A stretch of DNA of 64,000 nt from NCBI RefSeq assembly GCF_003449015.1, contig NZ_QRGD01000003.1, forward strand, positions 186,001 through 250,000, written 5' to 3'. This document shows, piece after piece, positions 36,659 through 46,820 of this stretch. The position numbers and the translations under genes are program-made. Source of the stretch: Aureibaculum luteum (GTDB taxonomy: Bacteria > Bacteroidota > Bacteroidia > Flavobacteriales > Flavobacteriaceae). Under the pieces are notes generated by a model, which did no database searches, was not told the origin of the DNA, and worked only from the letters and a program-made list of their open reading frames with translations. Numbering within the stretch: the first letter of the stretch is position 1; every line of letters starts with the position of its first letter.

Positions 36659-39094
36659 ATGAAATACGGACATTTTGATGATGCTAACAGAGAATATGTA
36701 ATTACGAACCCTAAGACTCCTTATCCTTGGATAAATTATCTTGGTAATGAAGATTTTTTCTCATTAACCTCAAACACAGCTGGAGGTTACACCTTTTATA
36801 AAGATGCTAAATTCAGAAGATTAACTCGCTACAGATATAATAACGTCCCTGTAGATGATGGTGGTAAATACTTTTATATAAAAGACGGTGATACGGTTTG
36901 GTCTCCAGGATGGAAACCTTCTAAAACAGAACTAGATAGTTATGAATGCCGTCATGGTATGAGTTACACAAAATTCAAAGGCTCAAAAAATGGCGTAGAG
37001 ACTGAAGTTATTCAGTTTATACCGCTTGGATTTTGGGGAGAGATTCAAAAAGTAACCCTTAAAAACACATCTTCAGAAGTTAAAAAATTGAAATTATTTT
37101 CTTTTGTAGAATGGTGTTTATGGAATGCTGAAGATGATATGACCAACTTTCAAAGAAATTTTAATACAGGTGAAGTTGAAATTGAAGATTCTGTAATCTA
37201 TCATAAAACTGAATTTAAAGAAAGACGCAACCATTATGCATTTTACTCAGTTAACCAACCTATACATGGTTTTGATACCGATAGAGAATCATTTATTGGT
37301 TTATATAATGGTTTTGACGCACCAGATGTTGTTACCGAAGGAAAACCTAAAAACTCTGTTGCTCATGGCTGGTCACCAATAGCATCTCATTATATTGAAG
37401 TTGAGTTACAACCAGGTGAAGAAAAAGACTATGTATTCATGTTAGGCTATGTAGAAGTTGATAAGGAAGATAAATGGGAAAGTAAATCAATCATTAATAA
37501 AAAACCTGCAAAGGAAATGATTGCCAAGTTTGATACTGTTGAAAAGGTGCAAGCTGCTTTAGATGAACTAAAAACCTATTGGGATAATCTTTTAGGTAAA
37601 ATAAATATCCAATCTAACGATGATAAATTAGATAGAATGGTAAACATTTGGAATCAATACCAATGTATGGTTACCTTTAATATGTCTCGTTCTGCTTCAT
37701 TCTTTGAATCAGGTATTGGACGTGGAATGGGATTCCGAGATTCTAACCAAGACCTGATTGGGTTTGTGCATCAAATTCCGGAAAGAGCAAGAGAACGTAT
37801 TTTTGACATTGCCTCAACGCAATTTGAAGATGGCTCGTGCTATCATCAATACCAACCTTTAACTAAGAAAGGAAATTCAGCCGTTGGAGGAGACTTTAAT
37901 GACGATCCTTTATGGTTAATCCTTTCAACGACAGAATATATTAAAGAAACAGGTGACTTTTCTTTATTAGATGAAATGGTGCCGTTTGATAATGATGCCT
38001 CAAAAGCAAAACCACATTTTGAACATTTAAAAGTGTCTTTTTACCATGTTGTTCATAATCTTGGTCCACATGGACTTCCTCTAATTGGAAGAGCAGACTG
38101 GAATGACTGCCTGAATCTAAATTGTTTTTCAGAAGATCCAAATGAATCTTTTCAAACTACAGGAAATAAAAAGGATGGAAAAGCAGAGTCATTAATGATT
38201 GCTGGTCTTTTTGTGGTTTATGGTAAAGAATATGTAAAATTATGTCGCAGAATAGGAAAAGAGGAAGAAGCTAATGAAGCTGAAAATCATGTAAACAATA
38301 TGATCGAAGCTGTAAAAAACCACGGATGGGATGGCGATTGGTATTTGCGTGCCTATGATTATTATGGAAACAAAATTGGATCTAATGAAAATGAAGAAGG
38401 AAAGATTTTTATAGAATCTCAAGGCTGGTGTACTATGGCCGAAATTGGTAAAGAAGAAGGAATGGTTAAAAAATCATTAGATGCTGTTAAAGAACATTTA
38501 GATTGTGATTATGGTATTGTTTTAAATAGCCCTGCTTTTACAAAATACCATATTGAATATGGAGAGATTTCAACATATCCTGCCGGTTACAAAGAAAATG
38601 GAGGCATTTTTTGTCACAATAATCCATGGATAATGATAGGAGAAACAGTATTAGGTCGCGGTGATCAAGCTTATGACTATTATACAAAAATAGCTCCTAG
38701 CTTTTTAGAAGATATATCAGAACTGCATCGCGTTGAACCGTATGTATACTGTCAAATGATTGCAGGTAAAGAGGCTTTTAAGCCTGGAGAGGCTAAAAAT
38801 TCTTGGCTTTCTGGAACTGCTTCTTGGAACTTCTTTGCAATTACTCAATATATATTAGGTATTAAAACTGATTATGATGGATTAAACATTAATCCTTGTA
38901 TTCCAAAAAAATGGGATGGTTTTAAAATGAAAAGAGATTTTAGAGGTGCTACCTATCATATAGAAGTTAAAAACCCTGATCATGTTAGTAAAGGAATAAA
39001 ATTAATTAATGTAAATGGAAAAGCTATCGATTCTACTATCGTTCCTATCCTAGAAAAAGGAAAAGAACATACTATAGAAGTAATCATGGGATAA
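36659..39094 (+). CDS. GH94 cellobiose phosphorylase
   Basis: 811 residues, the usual length. It starts [21 protein letters not shown], with N-terminal beta-sandwich landmarks [20 protein letters not shown]. The (alpha/alpha)6 part has [16 protein letters not shown] (355-369) and the general-acid motif [11 protein letters not shown] (Asp483), plus [11 protein letters not shown] near the C-terminus. Cytoplasmic, no signal. Known reaction: cellobiose + phosphate to alpha-glucose-1-phosphate + glucose. Specificity for cellobiose over other beta-glucosides is read from overall similarity. It pairs with the GPH transporter just upstream and complements GH130 on the mannose side, so both disaccharide types of glucomannan can be phosphorolysed. 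Confidence 0.92.
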   Translation: MKYGHFDDANREYVITNPKTPYPWINYLGNEDFFSLTSNTAGGYTFYKDAKFRRLTRYRYNNVPVDDGGKYFYIKDGDTVWSPGWKPSKTELDSYECRHGMSYTKFKGSKNGVETEVIQFIPLGFWGEIQKVTLKNTSSEVKKLKLFSFVEWCLWNAEDDMTNFQRNFNTGEVEIEDSVIYHKTEFKERRNHYAFYSVNQPIHGFDTDRESFIGLYNGFDAPDVVTEGKPKNSVAHGWSPIASHYIEVELQPGEEKDYVFMLGYVEVDKEDKWESKSIINKKPAKEMIAKFDTVEKVQAALDELKTYWDNLLGKINIQSNDDKLDRMVNIWNQYQCMVTFNMSRSASFFESGIGRGMGFRDSNQDLIGFVHQIPERARERIFDIASTQFEDGSCYHQYQPLTKKGNSAVGGDFNDDPLWLILSTTEYIKETGDFSLLDEMVPFDNDASKAKPHFEHLKVSFYHVVHNLGPHGLPLIGRADWNDCLNLNCFSEDPNESFQTTGNKKDGKAESLMIAGLFVVYGKEYVKLCRRIGKEEEANEAENHVNNMIEAVKNHGWDGDWYLRAYDYYGNKIGSNENEEGKIFIESQGWCTMAEIGKEEGMVKKSLDAVKEHLDCDYGIVLNSPAFTKYHIEYGEISTYPAGYKENGGIFCHNNPWIMIGETVLGRGDQAYDYYTKIAPSFLEDISELHRVEPYVYCQMIAGKEAFKPGEAKNSWLSGTASWNFFAITQYILGIKTDYDGLNINPCIPKKWDGFKMKRDFRGATYHIEVKNPDHVSKGIKLINVNGKAIDSTIVPILEKGKEHTIEVIMG

Positions 39095-39114
39095 ACTATT
39101 AAAAATATTACAAT

Positions 39115-41334
39115 ATGAACACATTCATCATTCAAAGACACAAAGTAATACATTCTATAATTACTTTGTGCTTTTTACTAAGCTATTCGCTTACAAACGC
39201 TCAACAATCAAGTAATATTCATTCAAAAAATACTGAAGTAAAAATTGACAGTATAATTTCTTTATTAACATTAGAAGAAAAGGTATCGCTAGTCCACGCT
39301 CAATCAAAATTTAGCACTCCCGGAATTCCTAGATTAGGGATTCCTGAAATTTGGATGTCAGATGGACCACATGGTGTTAGAGGAGAAATTAATTGGGACA
39401 ATTGGGGCTATGCAGATTGGACAAATGATTCAATAACAGCATTTCCTGCTTTAACTTGTCTTGCCGCAACCTTTAACCCAAGTCTTTCCAATGATTATGG
39501 AATAAGTGTTGGTGAAGAAGCACGGTATAGAAAGAAAGATATCTTATTAGGACCTGGTGTAAATATTTACCGCACACCTTTGAACGGCCGTAATTTTGAA
39601 TATATGGGTGAAGACCCTTTTCTTGCCTCAAAAATGGTAGTTCCTTATATAAAAGGAGTACAACAAAATGGTGTTTCAGCTTGTGTAAAACATTATGTTC
39701 TAAATAACCAGGAAGAATGGCGTGATCATATAAATGTGAAAGTAAGCGAAAGAGCGTTGCATGAAATCTATTTACCTGCCTTTAAAGCTGCCATTATGGA
39801 AGGCGGTGCATGGTCGCTTATGGGTTCGTACAATAAACACAACGGACAATATTGTAGTCATCATGATAAATTAATCAATAAAATTTTAAAAGGCGACTGG
39901 GGTTTTGATGGTGTTGTAATTACCGATTGGGGAAGTGCACATGATACCAAAGAGGCAATTCTTAATGGATTAGATATTGAAATGGGTACAGGAACTGACG
40001 GTTTAACTACAAACCAAAAAAATGCCTATGACAATTATTATCTGGCGTACCCTTTTTTACAATTATTAAAAAGTGGTGAAATTGACGAGAAATATGTAGA
40101 TGATAAAGTACGTAGAATTTTAAGGTTGATGTATCGAACAACCATGAGTTCTAATAGACCGATGGGTAGAATGAATAATGTGGAACACCACGAAGTTGCA
40201 AGAAAAGTAGCTTCTGAAGGTATCGTATTATTAAAAAATGAAAACAATTTCTTTCCTATTAAAGATGATAAAAACCTAACAATAGCTGTGATTGGTGAAA
40301 ATGCTACACGTTCTATGACTATAGGTGGTGGTTCTTCAGAATTAAAAGCACAGTTTGAAATTTCACCATTGGAAGGCCTTAAAAAAATCTACAAAAACGC
40401 AACTATAATTCATGCTATGGGTTATGCCTCAGGACCATCTGCTTATGCGAAAGTTCTACCATCTACATTAGATGCTGAGAAACTTAAAACAGAAGCTATT
40501 GCTACAGCTCAAAAAGCGGATATTGTTTTATTTGTGGGTGGATTAAATAAAAATCATCATCAAGATTGTGAAGGTGGTGACCGTTTAAAATTCGGACTTC
40601 CTTTTGGTCAAGAAGATTTAATCGATGAACTTTTAAAGGTTAACAAAAACATGGGTGTTATTCTAGTTAGTGGTAACGCAGTAGAAATGCCTTGGTTAGA
40701 GCAGGTGAACGGATTAATGCAATCGTGGTATTTAGGAAGTATGGCTGGTCAAGCCATTGCTGATGTTGTTATAGGCAATGTGAACCCTTCTGGTAAATTA
40801 CCTTTTTCTTTTCCTAAAAAATTAAAAGATAATGCAGCTCATTTTTATGGTGATATTTCTTATCCTGGCGACTCTATTAATCAAGAATACAAAGAGGGAA
40901 TTTTAGTAGGCTATAGATGGCACGATACTAAAAAAATAAAACCATTATTTCCTTTTGGATTCGGATTATCATATAGTTCTTTTGACTTAACCGACATTAC
41001 CACTGACAAAAAATCATATACTCCTAAAAGTCAAATTAAAGTGACTTGCACGGTATCCAATACTGGGACTAAAGATGGTGCCGAAGTAGTACAAGTATAT
41101 GTGGGCAAATCTAAATCTAAAGTCCAAAGAGCTTTCAAAGAACTGAAAGGGTTCAACAAAGTAAATCTCAACGCTGGTGAACAAAAAACTATTGAGGTTT
41201 TAATAAATACTGATGACCTTTCTTTTTATAATGAATCTACTGCCAATTGGCAACTTGAAACTGGCAATTACTACATTTATGTGGGTAACGCCTCGGATCA
41301 TATCACAAAAAAAATTAAATTCACAATTAACTAA
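39115..41334 (+). CDS. GH3 beta-glucosidase/beta-xylosidase
   Basis: 739 residues with signal peptide ending near SYSLTNAQ (30). The three-domain GH3 layout is complete: LGIPEIWMSDGPHGVRGE (74-91), VKHYVLNNQE and the nucleophile in GVVITDWGSAHD (Asp271), then the second domain with GGLNKNHHQDCEGGDR, which contributes the acid Glu. A C-terminal fibronectin-like domain follows (CTVSNTGTKDGAEVVQVYV). Probably periplasmic exo-glycosidase on cello-oligosaccharides; GH3 members can also be xylosidases. It lies between GH94 and GH10 in one run of +strand genes with gaps of about 20 bases or less. Confidence 0.93.
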   Translation: MNTFIIQRHKVIHSIITLCFLLSYSLTNAQQSSNIHSKNTEVKIDSIISLLTLEEKVSLVHAQSKFSTPGIPRLGIPEIWMSDGPHGVRGEINWDNWGYADWTNDSITAFPALTCLAATFNPSLSNDYGISVGEEARYRKKDILLGPGVNIYRTPLNGRNFEYMGEDPFLASKMVVPYIKGVQQNGVSACVKHYVLNNQEEWRDHINVKVSERALHEIYLPAFKAAIMEGGAWSLMGSYNKHNGQYCSHHDKLINKILKGDWGFDGVVITDWGSAHDTKEAILNGLDIEMGTGTDGLTTNQKNAYDNYYLAYPFLQLLKSGEIDEKYVDDKVRRILRLMYRTTMSSNRPMGRMNNVEHHEVARKVASEGIVLLKNENNFFPIKDDKNLTIAVIGENATRSMTIGGGSSELKAQFEISPLEGLKKIYKNATIIHAMGYASGPSAYAKVLPSTLDAEKLKTEAIATAQKADIVLFVGGLNKNHHQDCEGGDRLKFGLPFGQEDLIDELLKVNKNMGVILVSGNAVEMPWLEQVNGLMQSWYLGSMAGQAIADVVIGNVNPSGKLPFSFPKKLKDNAAHFYGDISYPGDSINQEYKEGILVGYRWHDTKKIKPLFPFGFGLSYSSFDLTDITTDKKSYTPKSQIKVTCTVSNTGTKDGAEVVQVYVGKSKSKVQRAFKELKGFNKVNLNAGEQKTIEVLINTDDLSFYNESTANWQLETGNYYIYVGNASDHITKKIKFTIN

Positions 41335-41344
41335 TAATCATCAC

Positions 41345-42499
41345 ATGAAAATCAACTTTAAAATCACCGTATTCCTACTCCTATTTATGGTTTCAGCAAT
41401 TGGTTGCGAAAAAAAAGAAGAAGTAGAAGAAGTAGAAGAACAAGTTAATGAAGAATCATTAACATTAAAAAGTGCCTTTGCAGACGACTTTTTTATTGGG
41501 TCTGCCGTAAATGATAATCATATTAACGGAAAAGACACGCTGGCTTTACAATTAATTGGAAAAGAGTTTAATACACTTACACCAGAAAACATTATGAAAT
41601 GGATGAATATTCATCCTGAAGAAAATACTTTTAATTATGATATGTCTGATCAATATGTGGCTTTGGGTGAAAAAAACAACATGCATATCGTTGGCCATAC
41701 TTTAGTTTGGCATAGCCAACTAGCTCCGTATATAAATACGATAAGTGACAGTGCTACAATGGCTGACAACCTTAAGAGTCATATTAACACAATAGTTGGT
41801 AAATACAAAGGAAGAATACATAGTTGGGATGTTGTAAATGAAGCCTTAAATGAAGATGGTACCTTACGAGAATCTATTTTCTTAAAAGTAATGGGTAACG
41901 ATTATATTAACTATGCTTTTCAACTTGCGGCTCTGGCAGATCCAGCAGCGGAACTAAATTATAATGACTATAACCTTTGGAAACCTGAAAAAAGAGCAGG
42001 TGTAGTTCAACTCGTGAAAGACTTACAAGCAAAAGGTACAAAGATAGATGGCGTTGGCATGCAAGCACATTGGAGTTTAGAAGGCCCATCAATAGAAGAT
42101 ATTGAAAACAGTATTCTTGCCTATTCAGATTTAGGTGTAAAGGTGATGTTCACGGAATTAGATGTAACCGTATTGCCAAATCCATGGGATTTAAACGGAG
42201 CGGCAGTGGAACAAAATTATGATAAGTTTGAAGGAGATCCTACGATGAACCCTTATCCGAATACATTACCTGATTCAATACAAAACAAACTAGCTAAACG
42301 ATATGAAGACATTTTTAACTTATTTTTAAAACATAAAGATAAAATAAGTAGGGTAACTTTCTGGGGAGTACATGATGGTCAATCTTGGCTCAATGACTGG
42401 CCTATAAAAGGAAGAACAAATCACCCGCTTTTATTTGACAGAAAATTGAATCCAAAAAAAGCGTATCAACAAATAATAGGGCTTAAAAAACAAAACTAA
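41345..42499 (+). CDS. GH10 endo-beta-1,4-xylanase lipoprotein
   Basis: Start taken at the ATG at 41345, which gives a lipoprotein signal with lipobox SAIGC (Cys21). An in-frame extension back to 41213 lies inside the GH3 gene. The mature protein begins with an acidic Glu-rich linker (KKEEVEEVEEQ). The GH10 barrel shows GHTLVWHSQ (117-125), the acid/base WDVVNEALNE (Glu166), NYNDYN and the nucleophile MFTELDVTVLP (Glu271). It acts on xylan, perhaps also on mixed beta-glucans, at the outer membrane. It starts the xylan-directed half of this transcript, followed 15 bases later by a GPH transporter. Confidence 0.95.
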   Translation: MKINFKITVFLLLFMVSAIGCEKKEEVEEVEEQVNEESLTLKSAFADDFFIGSAVNDNHINGKDTLALQLIGKEFNTLTPENIMKWMNIHPEENTFNYDMSDQYVALGEKNNMHIVGHTLVWHSQLAPYINTISDSATMADNLKSHINTIVGKYKGRIHSWDVVNEALNEDGTLRESIFLKVMGNDYINYAFQLAALADPAAELNYNDYNLWKPEKRAGVVQLVKDLQAKGTKIDGVGMQAHWSLEGPSIEDIENSILAYSDLGVKVMFTELDVTVLPNPWDLNGAAVEQNYDKFEGDPTMNPYPNTLPDSIQNKLAKRYEDIFNLFLKHKDKISRVTFWGVHDGQSWLNDWPIKGRTNHPLLFDRKLNPKKAYQQIIGLKKQN

Positions 42500-42514
42500 T
42501 CAACACATAAAATT

Positions 42515-43969
42515 ATGAGTTCTATTTCACAAAAATTATCCATAAAAGAAAAAATAGGCTATAGCTTAGGTGACCTTGCCGCAAACTTGGTTTTTCAAAC
42601 GCTAATGACTTACCTCGCCTATTTTTATACCGATATTTATGGGCTTGAAACAAATCATGCCTCGGCTATTATTCTAACAGTAGGTTTGGTTGCCGCTTTC
42701 GGTTTTAATCCAATTATAGGAGCACTTGCAGATAGAACAACCTCTAAATGGGGAAAATTTAGACCTTGGATATTATGGACAGCTGTACCACTCGGAGTTG
42801 CTGCCCTTTTAGCATTTAGCACGCCTGATTTTGAGTATAAGGGGAAGGTTATTTACGCTGCAGCAACCTATTCTCTTTTATTATTACTCTATGCTGCTAA
42901 CAACTTACCCTACTCTGCTTTAAGTGGTGTAATTACTGGTGATATGGGAGAGCGAAATAGCTTATCATCATATCGATTTGTAGCCGTAATGTTCGCTCAA
43001 TTTTTTGTGCAAGTATTTATGCTACCTATCATTGAAACAGCTGGTGGTGGTGACAAAGCCGTTGGTATTGAAATTGTAATGACTTGGCTAGCTATTATTG
43101 GTACTATTATGCTCATCATAACTTTTTTAACAACAAAGGAACGTGTAATACCTAAACCTGAACAAAAATCGAGCTTAAAAGAAGATATTGGTGATTTAAC
43201 CAAAAATAAACCATGGATTATCATGTTGGTTTTAACAACATTAATTTTTATTACACTCGCTATGAAAGGTGGTTCATACGTTTATTATTTTAAAAATTAT
43301 GTTGATGCCAATGAGCTAACCACTTTCATTAGTCCCATTTTAGATTTCTTATCTAATATCGGAATTAACTTCTTTGGAGAAGACCCGGTTTCTGCTGGTT
43401 TTGGTTTGTTTAATGCTGGTGGAATTATTTTTATGATTGTTGGTATCGGTTTATCCAAAAAATTAGCAGATAAATATGGCAAAAGAGATGTTTTTAAAGT
43501 GTTCTTATTTATATCAACACTTTTTATTATTTTCTTTTATTTTTTCTCCTCAAAATCAGTGGAGTTAATGTTTATCTCACAAATATTCCATGGTTTTTTC
43601 TATGGAATTACAATTCCGTTACTATGGGCAATGATCGCAGATGTTGCTGATTATTCTGAATGGAAAACCAATAGAAGAGCTACAGCCATAATTTTCTCCG
43701 CCATGATGGTTGGTTTAAAAGGTGGACTAAGTATTGGTAGTGCATTATTAACATGGATTTTAGGTCTTTATGGCTATGTTACAAAAGAATTAGCTACTGC
43801 TGGCGAAGCTATTATACAACCTGATAGTGCCATACAAGGGACTAAAATGCTCGTAAGTATTTACCCTGCAATTCCATTCTTATTAGGAGTTGTGTTGTTG
43901 TTTTTTTATGAAATAAATAAAAAAATGGAAACACAAATAGAATCAGAATTAAACGAAAGAAGAAATTAA
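42515..43969 (+). CDS. GPH-family sugar:cation symporter (xylo-oligosaccharide)
   Basis: 484 residues, 12 membrane segments. LSIKEKIGYSLGDLAANLVFQ at the start and [20 protein letters not shown] (72-91) are the GPH family signatures. An extra-membrane loop is present around residues 268-303 (NELTTFISPILDFLSNIGINF), between segments 7 and 8. Placed between GH10 and an intracellular GH43, it resembles XynB/XynD-type xylobiose/xylo-oligosaccharide importers. Compared with the first GPH protein it lacks the large insertion after segment 5, so the two are distinct paralogues rather than a tandem duplication. Confidence 0.9.
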   Translation: MSSISQKLSIKEKIGYSLGDLAANLVFQTLMTYLAYFYTDIYGLETNHASAIILTVGLVAAFGFNPIIGALADRTTSKWGKFRPWILWTAVPLGVAALLAFSTPDFEYKGKVIYAAATYSLLLLLYAANNLPYSALSGVITGDMGERNSLSSYRFVAVMFAQFFVQVFMLPIIETAGGGDKAVGIEIVMTWLAIIGTIMLIITFLTTKERVIPKPEQKSSLKEDIGDLTKNKPWIIMLVLTTLIFITLAMKGGSYVYYFKNYVDANELTTFISPILDFLSNIGINFFGEDPVSAGFGLFNAGGIIFMIVGIGLSKKLADKYGKRDVFKVFLFISTLFIIFFYFFSSKSVELMFISQIFHGFFYGITIPLLWAMIADVADYSEWKTNRRATAIIFSAMMVGLKGGLSIGSALLTWILGLYGYVTKELATAGEAIIQPDSAIQGTKMLVSIYPAIPFLLGVVLLFFYEINKKMETQIESELNERRN

Positions 43970-43980
43970 AATTTAAAATT

Positions 43981-45018
43981 ATGCCAGAAGAAAGTATAGA
44001 ACATATCGATTTTGATGCTTTAAACAAAAAAGCGATCTCTCAGCCCCTAGTCTCACATATTTATACGGCTGATCCATCGGCACATTATTTTAATGGGAAA
44101 ATTTATATATACCCTTCACATGATGTTGATGCCGGAGAAGCCTTTGATGATCTTGGAAGTCATTTCGCCATGGAAGACTATCATGTAATTTCAATGGACA
44201 GTATTGACAGTAAAGCTATAGACAATGGCATCGCCTTACATGTAAATGATGTACCATGGGCAGAAAAACAAATGTGGGCTCCTGATGCTAATGAAAAGGA
44301 TGGTACTTATTATTTATTTTTTCCAGCGAAAGCCTATGATGGCATATTTCGTATTGGTGTAGCTACAAGTTCATCACCTACTGGTCCATTTACGGCTCAA
44401 CCTAAAGCTATTAAAGGGAGTTTTTCCATTGACCCTGCTGTTTTTAAAGATGATGACGGAAGCTGTTATATGTATTTTGGAGGCCTTTGGGGCGGACAAT
44501 TACAGCGATGGAGAACTGGAACATTTAATGCTGCGGAACCTGATAGTCCCACTGCCTTTCTTCCTAATGATAATGAACTTGCATTATTACCCTATGTTGC
44601 TAAAATGACAGATGACTTATTGGAATTTGCAGAAAAACCTAAAACAATAGAAATTGTAGATGAAAAGGGTGCTTTATTATTAGCAGGAGATAACGAGCGT
44701 CGCTTTTTTGAAGCTGCTTGGTTACATAAACATAATGGTAACTATTATTTCTCTTATTCTACCGGTGATACGCATTTTATATGTTATGGAATTGGTGATA
44801 ATCCCTATGGTCCGTTTACGTATAAAGGAAGAATATTAAATCCAGTTGTAGGTTGGACATCGCATCATTCGGTTTGTGAAATTGAAGGAAAAACCTATTT
44901 ATTTTACCATGATTCTTCTTTATCTAAAGGAGTAACACATTTAAGATCGGTAAAAGTTGCTGAAATTACCTATTTGGAAGATGGAACAATTGTAACATTA
45001 GATCCGTATAAAGATTGA
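43981..45018 (+). CDS. Cytoplasmic GH43 beta-xylosidase/arabinofuranosidase
   Basis: 345 residues without signal peptide. The five-bladed propeller shows the general base in YTADPSAHYFNGK (Asp31), MWAPDANEKDGTYYLFF, the pKa-modulating Asp in FSIDPAVFKDDDG (Asp151) and the acid Glu in RRFFEAAWLHKHNG (Glu244), then SHHSVCEIEGKTYLFYHD. The length and single-domain form resemble GH43 subfamily 1. It cleaves imported xylobiose/xylo-oligosaccharides or removes arabinose in the cytoplasm. It lies 11 bases after the GPH transporter, consistent with direct hydrolysis of its cargo. Confidence 0.92.
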   Translation: MPEESIEHIDFDALNKKAISQPLVSHIYTADPSAHYFNGKIYIYPSHDVDAGEAFDDLGSHFAMEDYHVISMDSIDSKAIDNGIALHVNDVPWAEKQMWAPDANEKDGTYYLFFPAKAYDGIFRIGVATSSSPTGPFTAQPKAIKGSFSIDPAVFKDDDGSCYMYFGGLWGGQLQRWRTGTFNAAEPDSPTAFLPNDNELALLPYVAKMTDDLLEFAEKPKTIEIVDEKGALLLAGDNERRFFEAAWLHKHNGNYYFSYSTGDTHFICYGIGDNPYGPFTYKGRILNPVVGWTSHHSVCEIEGKTYLFYHDSSLSKGVTHLRSVKVAEITYLEDGTIVTLDPYKD

Positions 45019-45039
45019 TAAAAACATAAATTTAATTTT

Positions 45040-46746
45040 ATGAGAAAAGTTATACCATTTCTAATCATCGCAATTGCATTGTGGAGTTGTAATACCAAAA
45101 GCAAAGAAAACAATACGACCCTACAAAAAGAAATAGAACAAAGCTATTACAATAATCCAATTTTGGCGGGTTGGTATCCTGACCCTAGCATTACGGATGA
45201 TGGTAAAGGAAATTATTACCTTGTTAATTCTACGTTTTCGTATTTTCCGGGCATCCCTATTTTTCATAGTACGGATCTAGTAAACTGGAAACAAATTGGT
45301 AATGTTTTAGATAGACCTGAACAATTAGAATTGGAGGGTTTAGGAATGTCTAGAGGAATTTTTGCCCCAGATATCAGTTATGATAATGGTATTTTTTATC
45401 TTACCTGTACCGTAGTTGATGGCAAAGGTAATTTTGTAGTAACCGCAGAAAATCCAGCAGGTCCATGGTCTAACCCCACTTACTTACCTGAAGTTAATGG
45501 TATTGACCCTGCCCTATTTTTTGACGATGACAAATCATATATTATTTATAATAGTGATGCTCCTGATAACAAACCATTATATCAAGGTCATCGTACCATT
45601 AGAATGTTTGAATTTGATAAAGAAAATTTAAAAGTAGTTGGTGAAAATAGAATACTAATTAATGGAGGTGTTGACATTTCTAAAAAACCAGTATGGATTG
45701 AAGGCCCAAGAATGTATAAGTTGAATGGTTATTACTATTTAATGGCGGCAGAAGGAGGAACTTCAGTAGACCACTCTGAGGTGATCCTGAGAAATAAAAA
45801 CATCAATGACGAATTTATACCTTATAAAGACAATCCAATACTTACGCAAAGACAATTAGATCCCAATCGAAAAGACCCGATAACATCCGCTGGACATGCT
45901 GATTTAATTCAAACTAAAAAGGGGGAATGGTATGGCGTATTTTTGGCTACAAGAGATTATGGAGACGATCATTACAACACGGGTAGAGAAACCTTTTTAG
46001 CTCCTGTAAAGTGGATTGATGATTGGCCAATCTTTGATTTGGATGGTGAAACTATTAAATATCAATATCCATTACCAAAAGGTGTAAAAATCAACAAAGA
46101 ACTTTTCAACCTCAATGGAAACTTCACTTATACTGAAAATTTTGACAATGATAAATTAGGTTATAATTGGATGTTCTTAAGAACTCCAAAAGATACTTGG
46201 TATAGTCTAGAAGAAAAGATAGGTTATTTAACTATAAACACAAGGCCAGAAACACTATCTGGCATAAAGAATCCGAGTTTTATTGGGCATAGACAGCAAC
46301 ATTTAAAAGGTTCTGCTAGTGTAACGATAGACTTTTCTACTCAGACTCCTAATGAAAGTGCAGGTTTAGTTGCCTTTCAGAACGAAGCACATTTTTACTA
46401 TTTATGTAAATCAATTAAAAATGGCAAACCTGTTGTTGAATTGATAAAAGGCGGTGAAAAAGAGCCGACCGTAATTGCTTCTGTTGATTTACCCGAAACA
46501 ACTTCTACAATCCAATTAAAAATAGAAGCGAATGTAGACACCTATAACTTTTCTTACGCTATAGAAAACGACTGGAAAATCCTTGCAGAAAAGATTGACG
46601 GAAAGTACTTAAGCACTAAAGTAGCGGGTGGTTTTGTTGGAGTTACCTTAGGGATGTATACCACTTCAAATGGAAAAGAAAGCATTAATAAAGCGTATTT
46701 TGATTCTTTTACCTATACTGGCAATGATGCTATCTATGAAAATTAA
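45040..46746 (+). CDS. Exported GH43 beta-xylosidase lipoprotein (two-domain)
   Basis: 568 residues with lipobox ALWSC (Cys17). The catalytic propeller occupies ~35-340: base in AGWYPDPSITDDG (Asp48), GIFAPDISYDNGIFYL, Asp156 in GIDPALFFDDD and the acid Glu in PVWIEGPRMYKLNG (Glu221). The C-terminal ~200 residues are the beta-sandwich typical of long GH43 enzymes (SASVTIDFSTQTPNESAGLVA). It probably acts at the outer membrane or in the periplasm on xylan side chains or xylo-oligomers. It is the last gene of the long +strand unit, followed by a hairpin. Confidence 0.93.
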   Translation: MRKVIPFLIIAIALWSCNTKSKENNTTLQKEIEQSYYNNPILAGWYPDPSITDDGKGNYYLVNSTFSYFPGIPIFHSTDLVNWKQIGNVLDRPEQLELEGLGMSRGIFAPDISYDNGIFYLTCTVVDGKGNFVVTAENPAGPWSNPTYLPEVNGIDPALFFDDDKSYIIYNSDAPDNKPLYQGHRTIRMFEFDKENLKVVGENRILINGGVDISKKPVWIEGPRMYKLNGYYYLMAAEGGTSVDHSEVILRNKNINDEFIPYKDNPILTQRQLDPNRKDPITSAGHADLIQTKKGEWYGVFLATRDYGDDHYNTGRETFLAPVKWIDDWPIFDLDGETIKYQYPLPKGVKINKELFNLNGNFTYTENFDNDKLGYNWMFLRTPKDTWYSLEEKIGYLTINTRPETLSGIKNPSFIGHRQQHLKGSASVTIDFSTQTPNESAGLVAFQNEAHFYYLCKSIKNGKPVVELIKGGEKEPTVIASVDLPETTSTIQLKIEANVDTYNFSYAIENDWKILAEKIDGKYLSTKVAGGFVGVTLGMYTTSNGKESINKAYFDSFTYTGNDAIYEN

Positions 46747-46788
46747 TTGATTTTTTTAATGTATTAATATCATCGTTTTTATAACAAT

Positions 46789-46820
46789 AACTCAGACTTT
46801 CGAATCCGTAAGTTTGAGTT
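46789..46820. terminator. Hairpin between convergent GH43 and NHL genes
   Basis: 11-base stem AACTCAGACTT / AAGTTTGAGTT with one G-U pair and a 10-base loop. It overlaps the stop codon of the convergent NHL gene. T-runs are weak on both sides, so termination is likely but not certain. Confidence 0.5.

Noticed and set aside
41213-41344. Upstream in-frame extension of the GH10 gene
   Set aside because: It overlaps the 3' end of GH3 and would bury the lipoprotein signal that starts at 41345.
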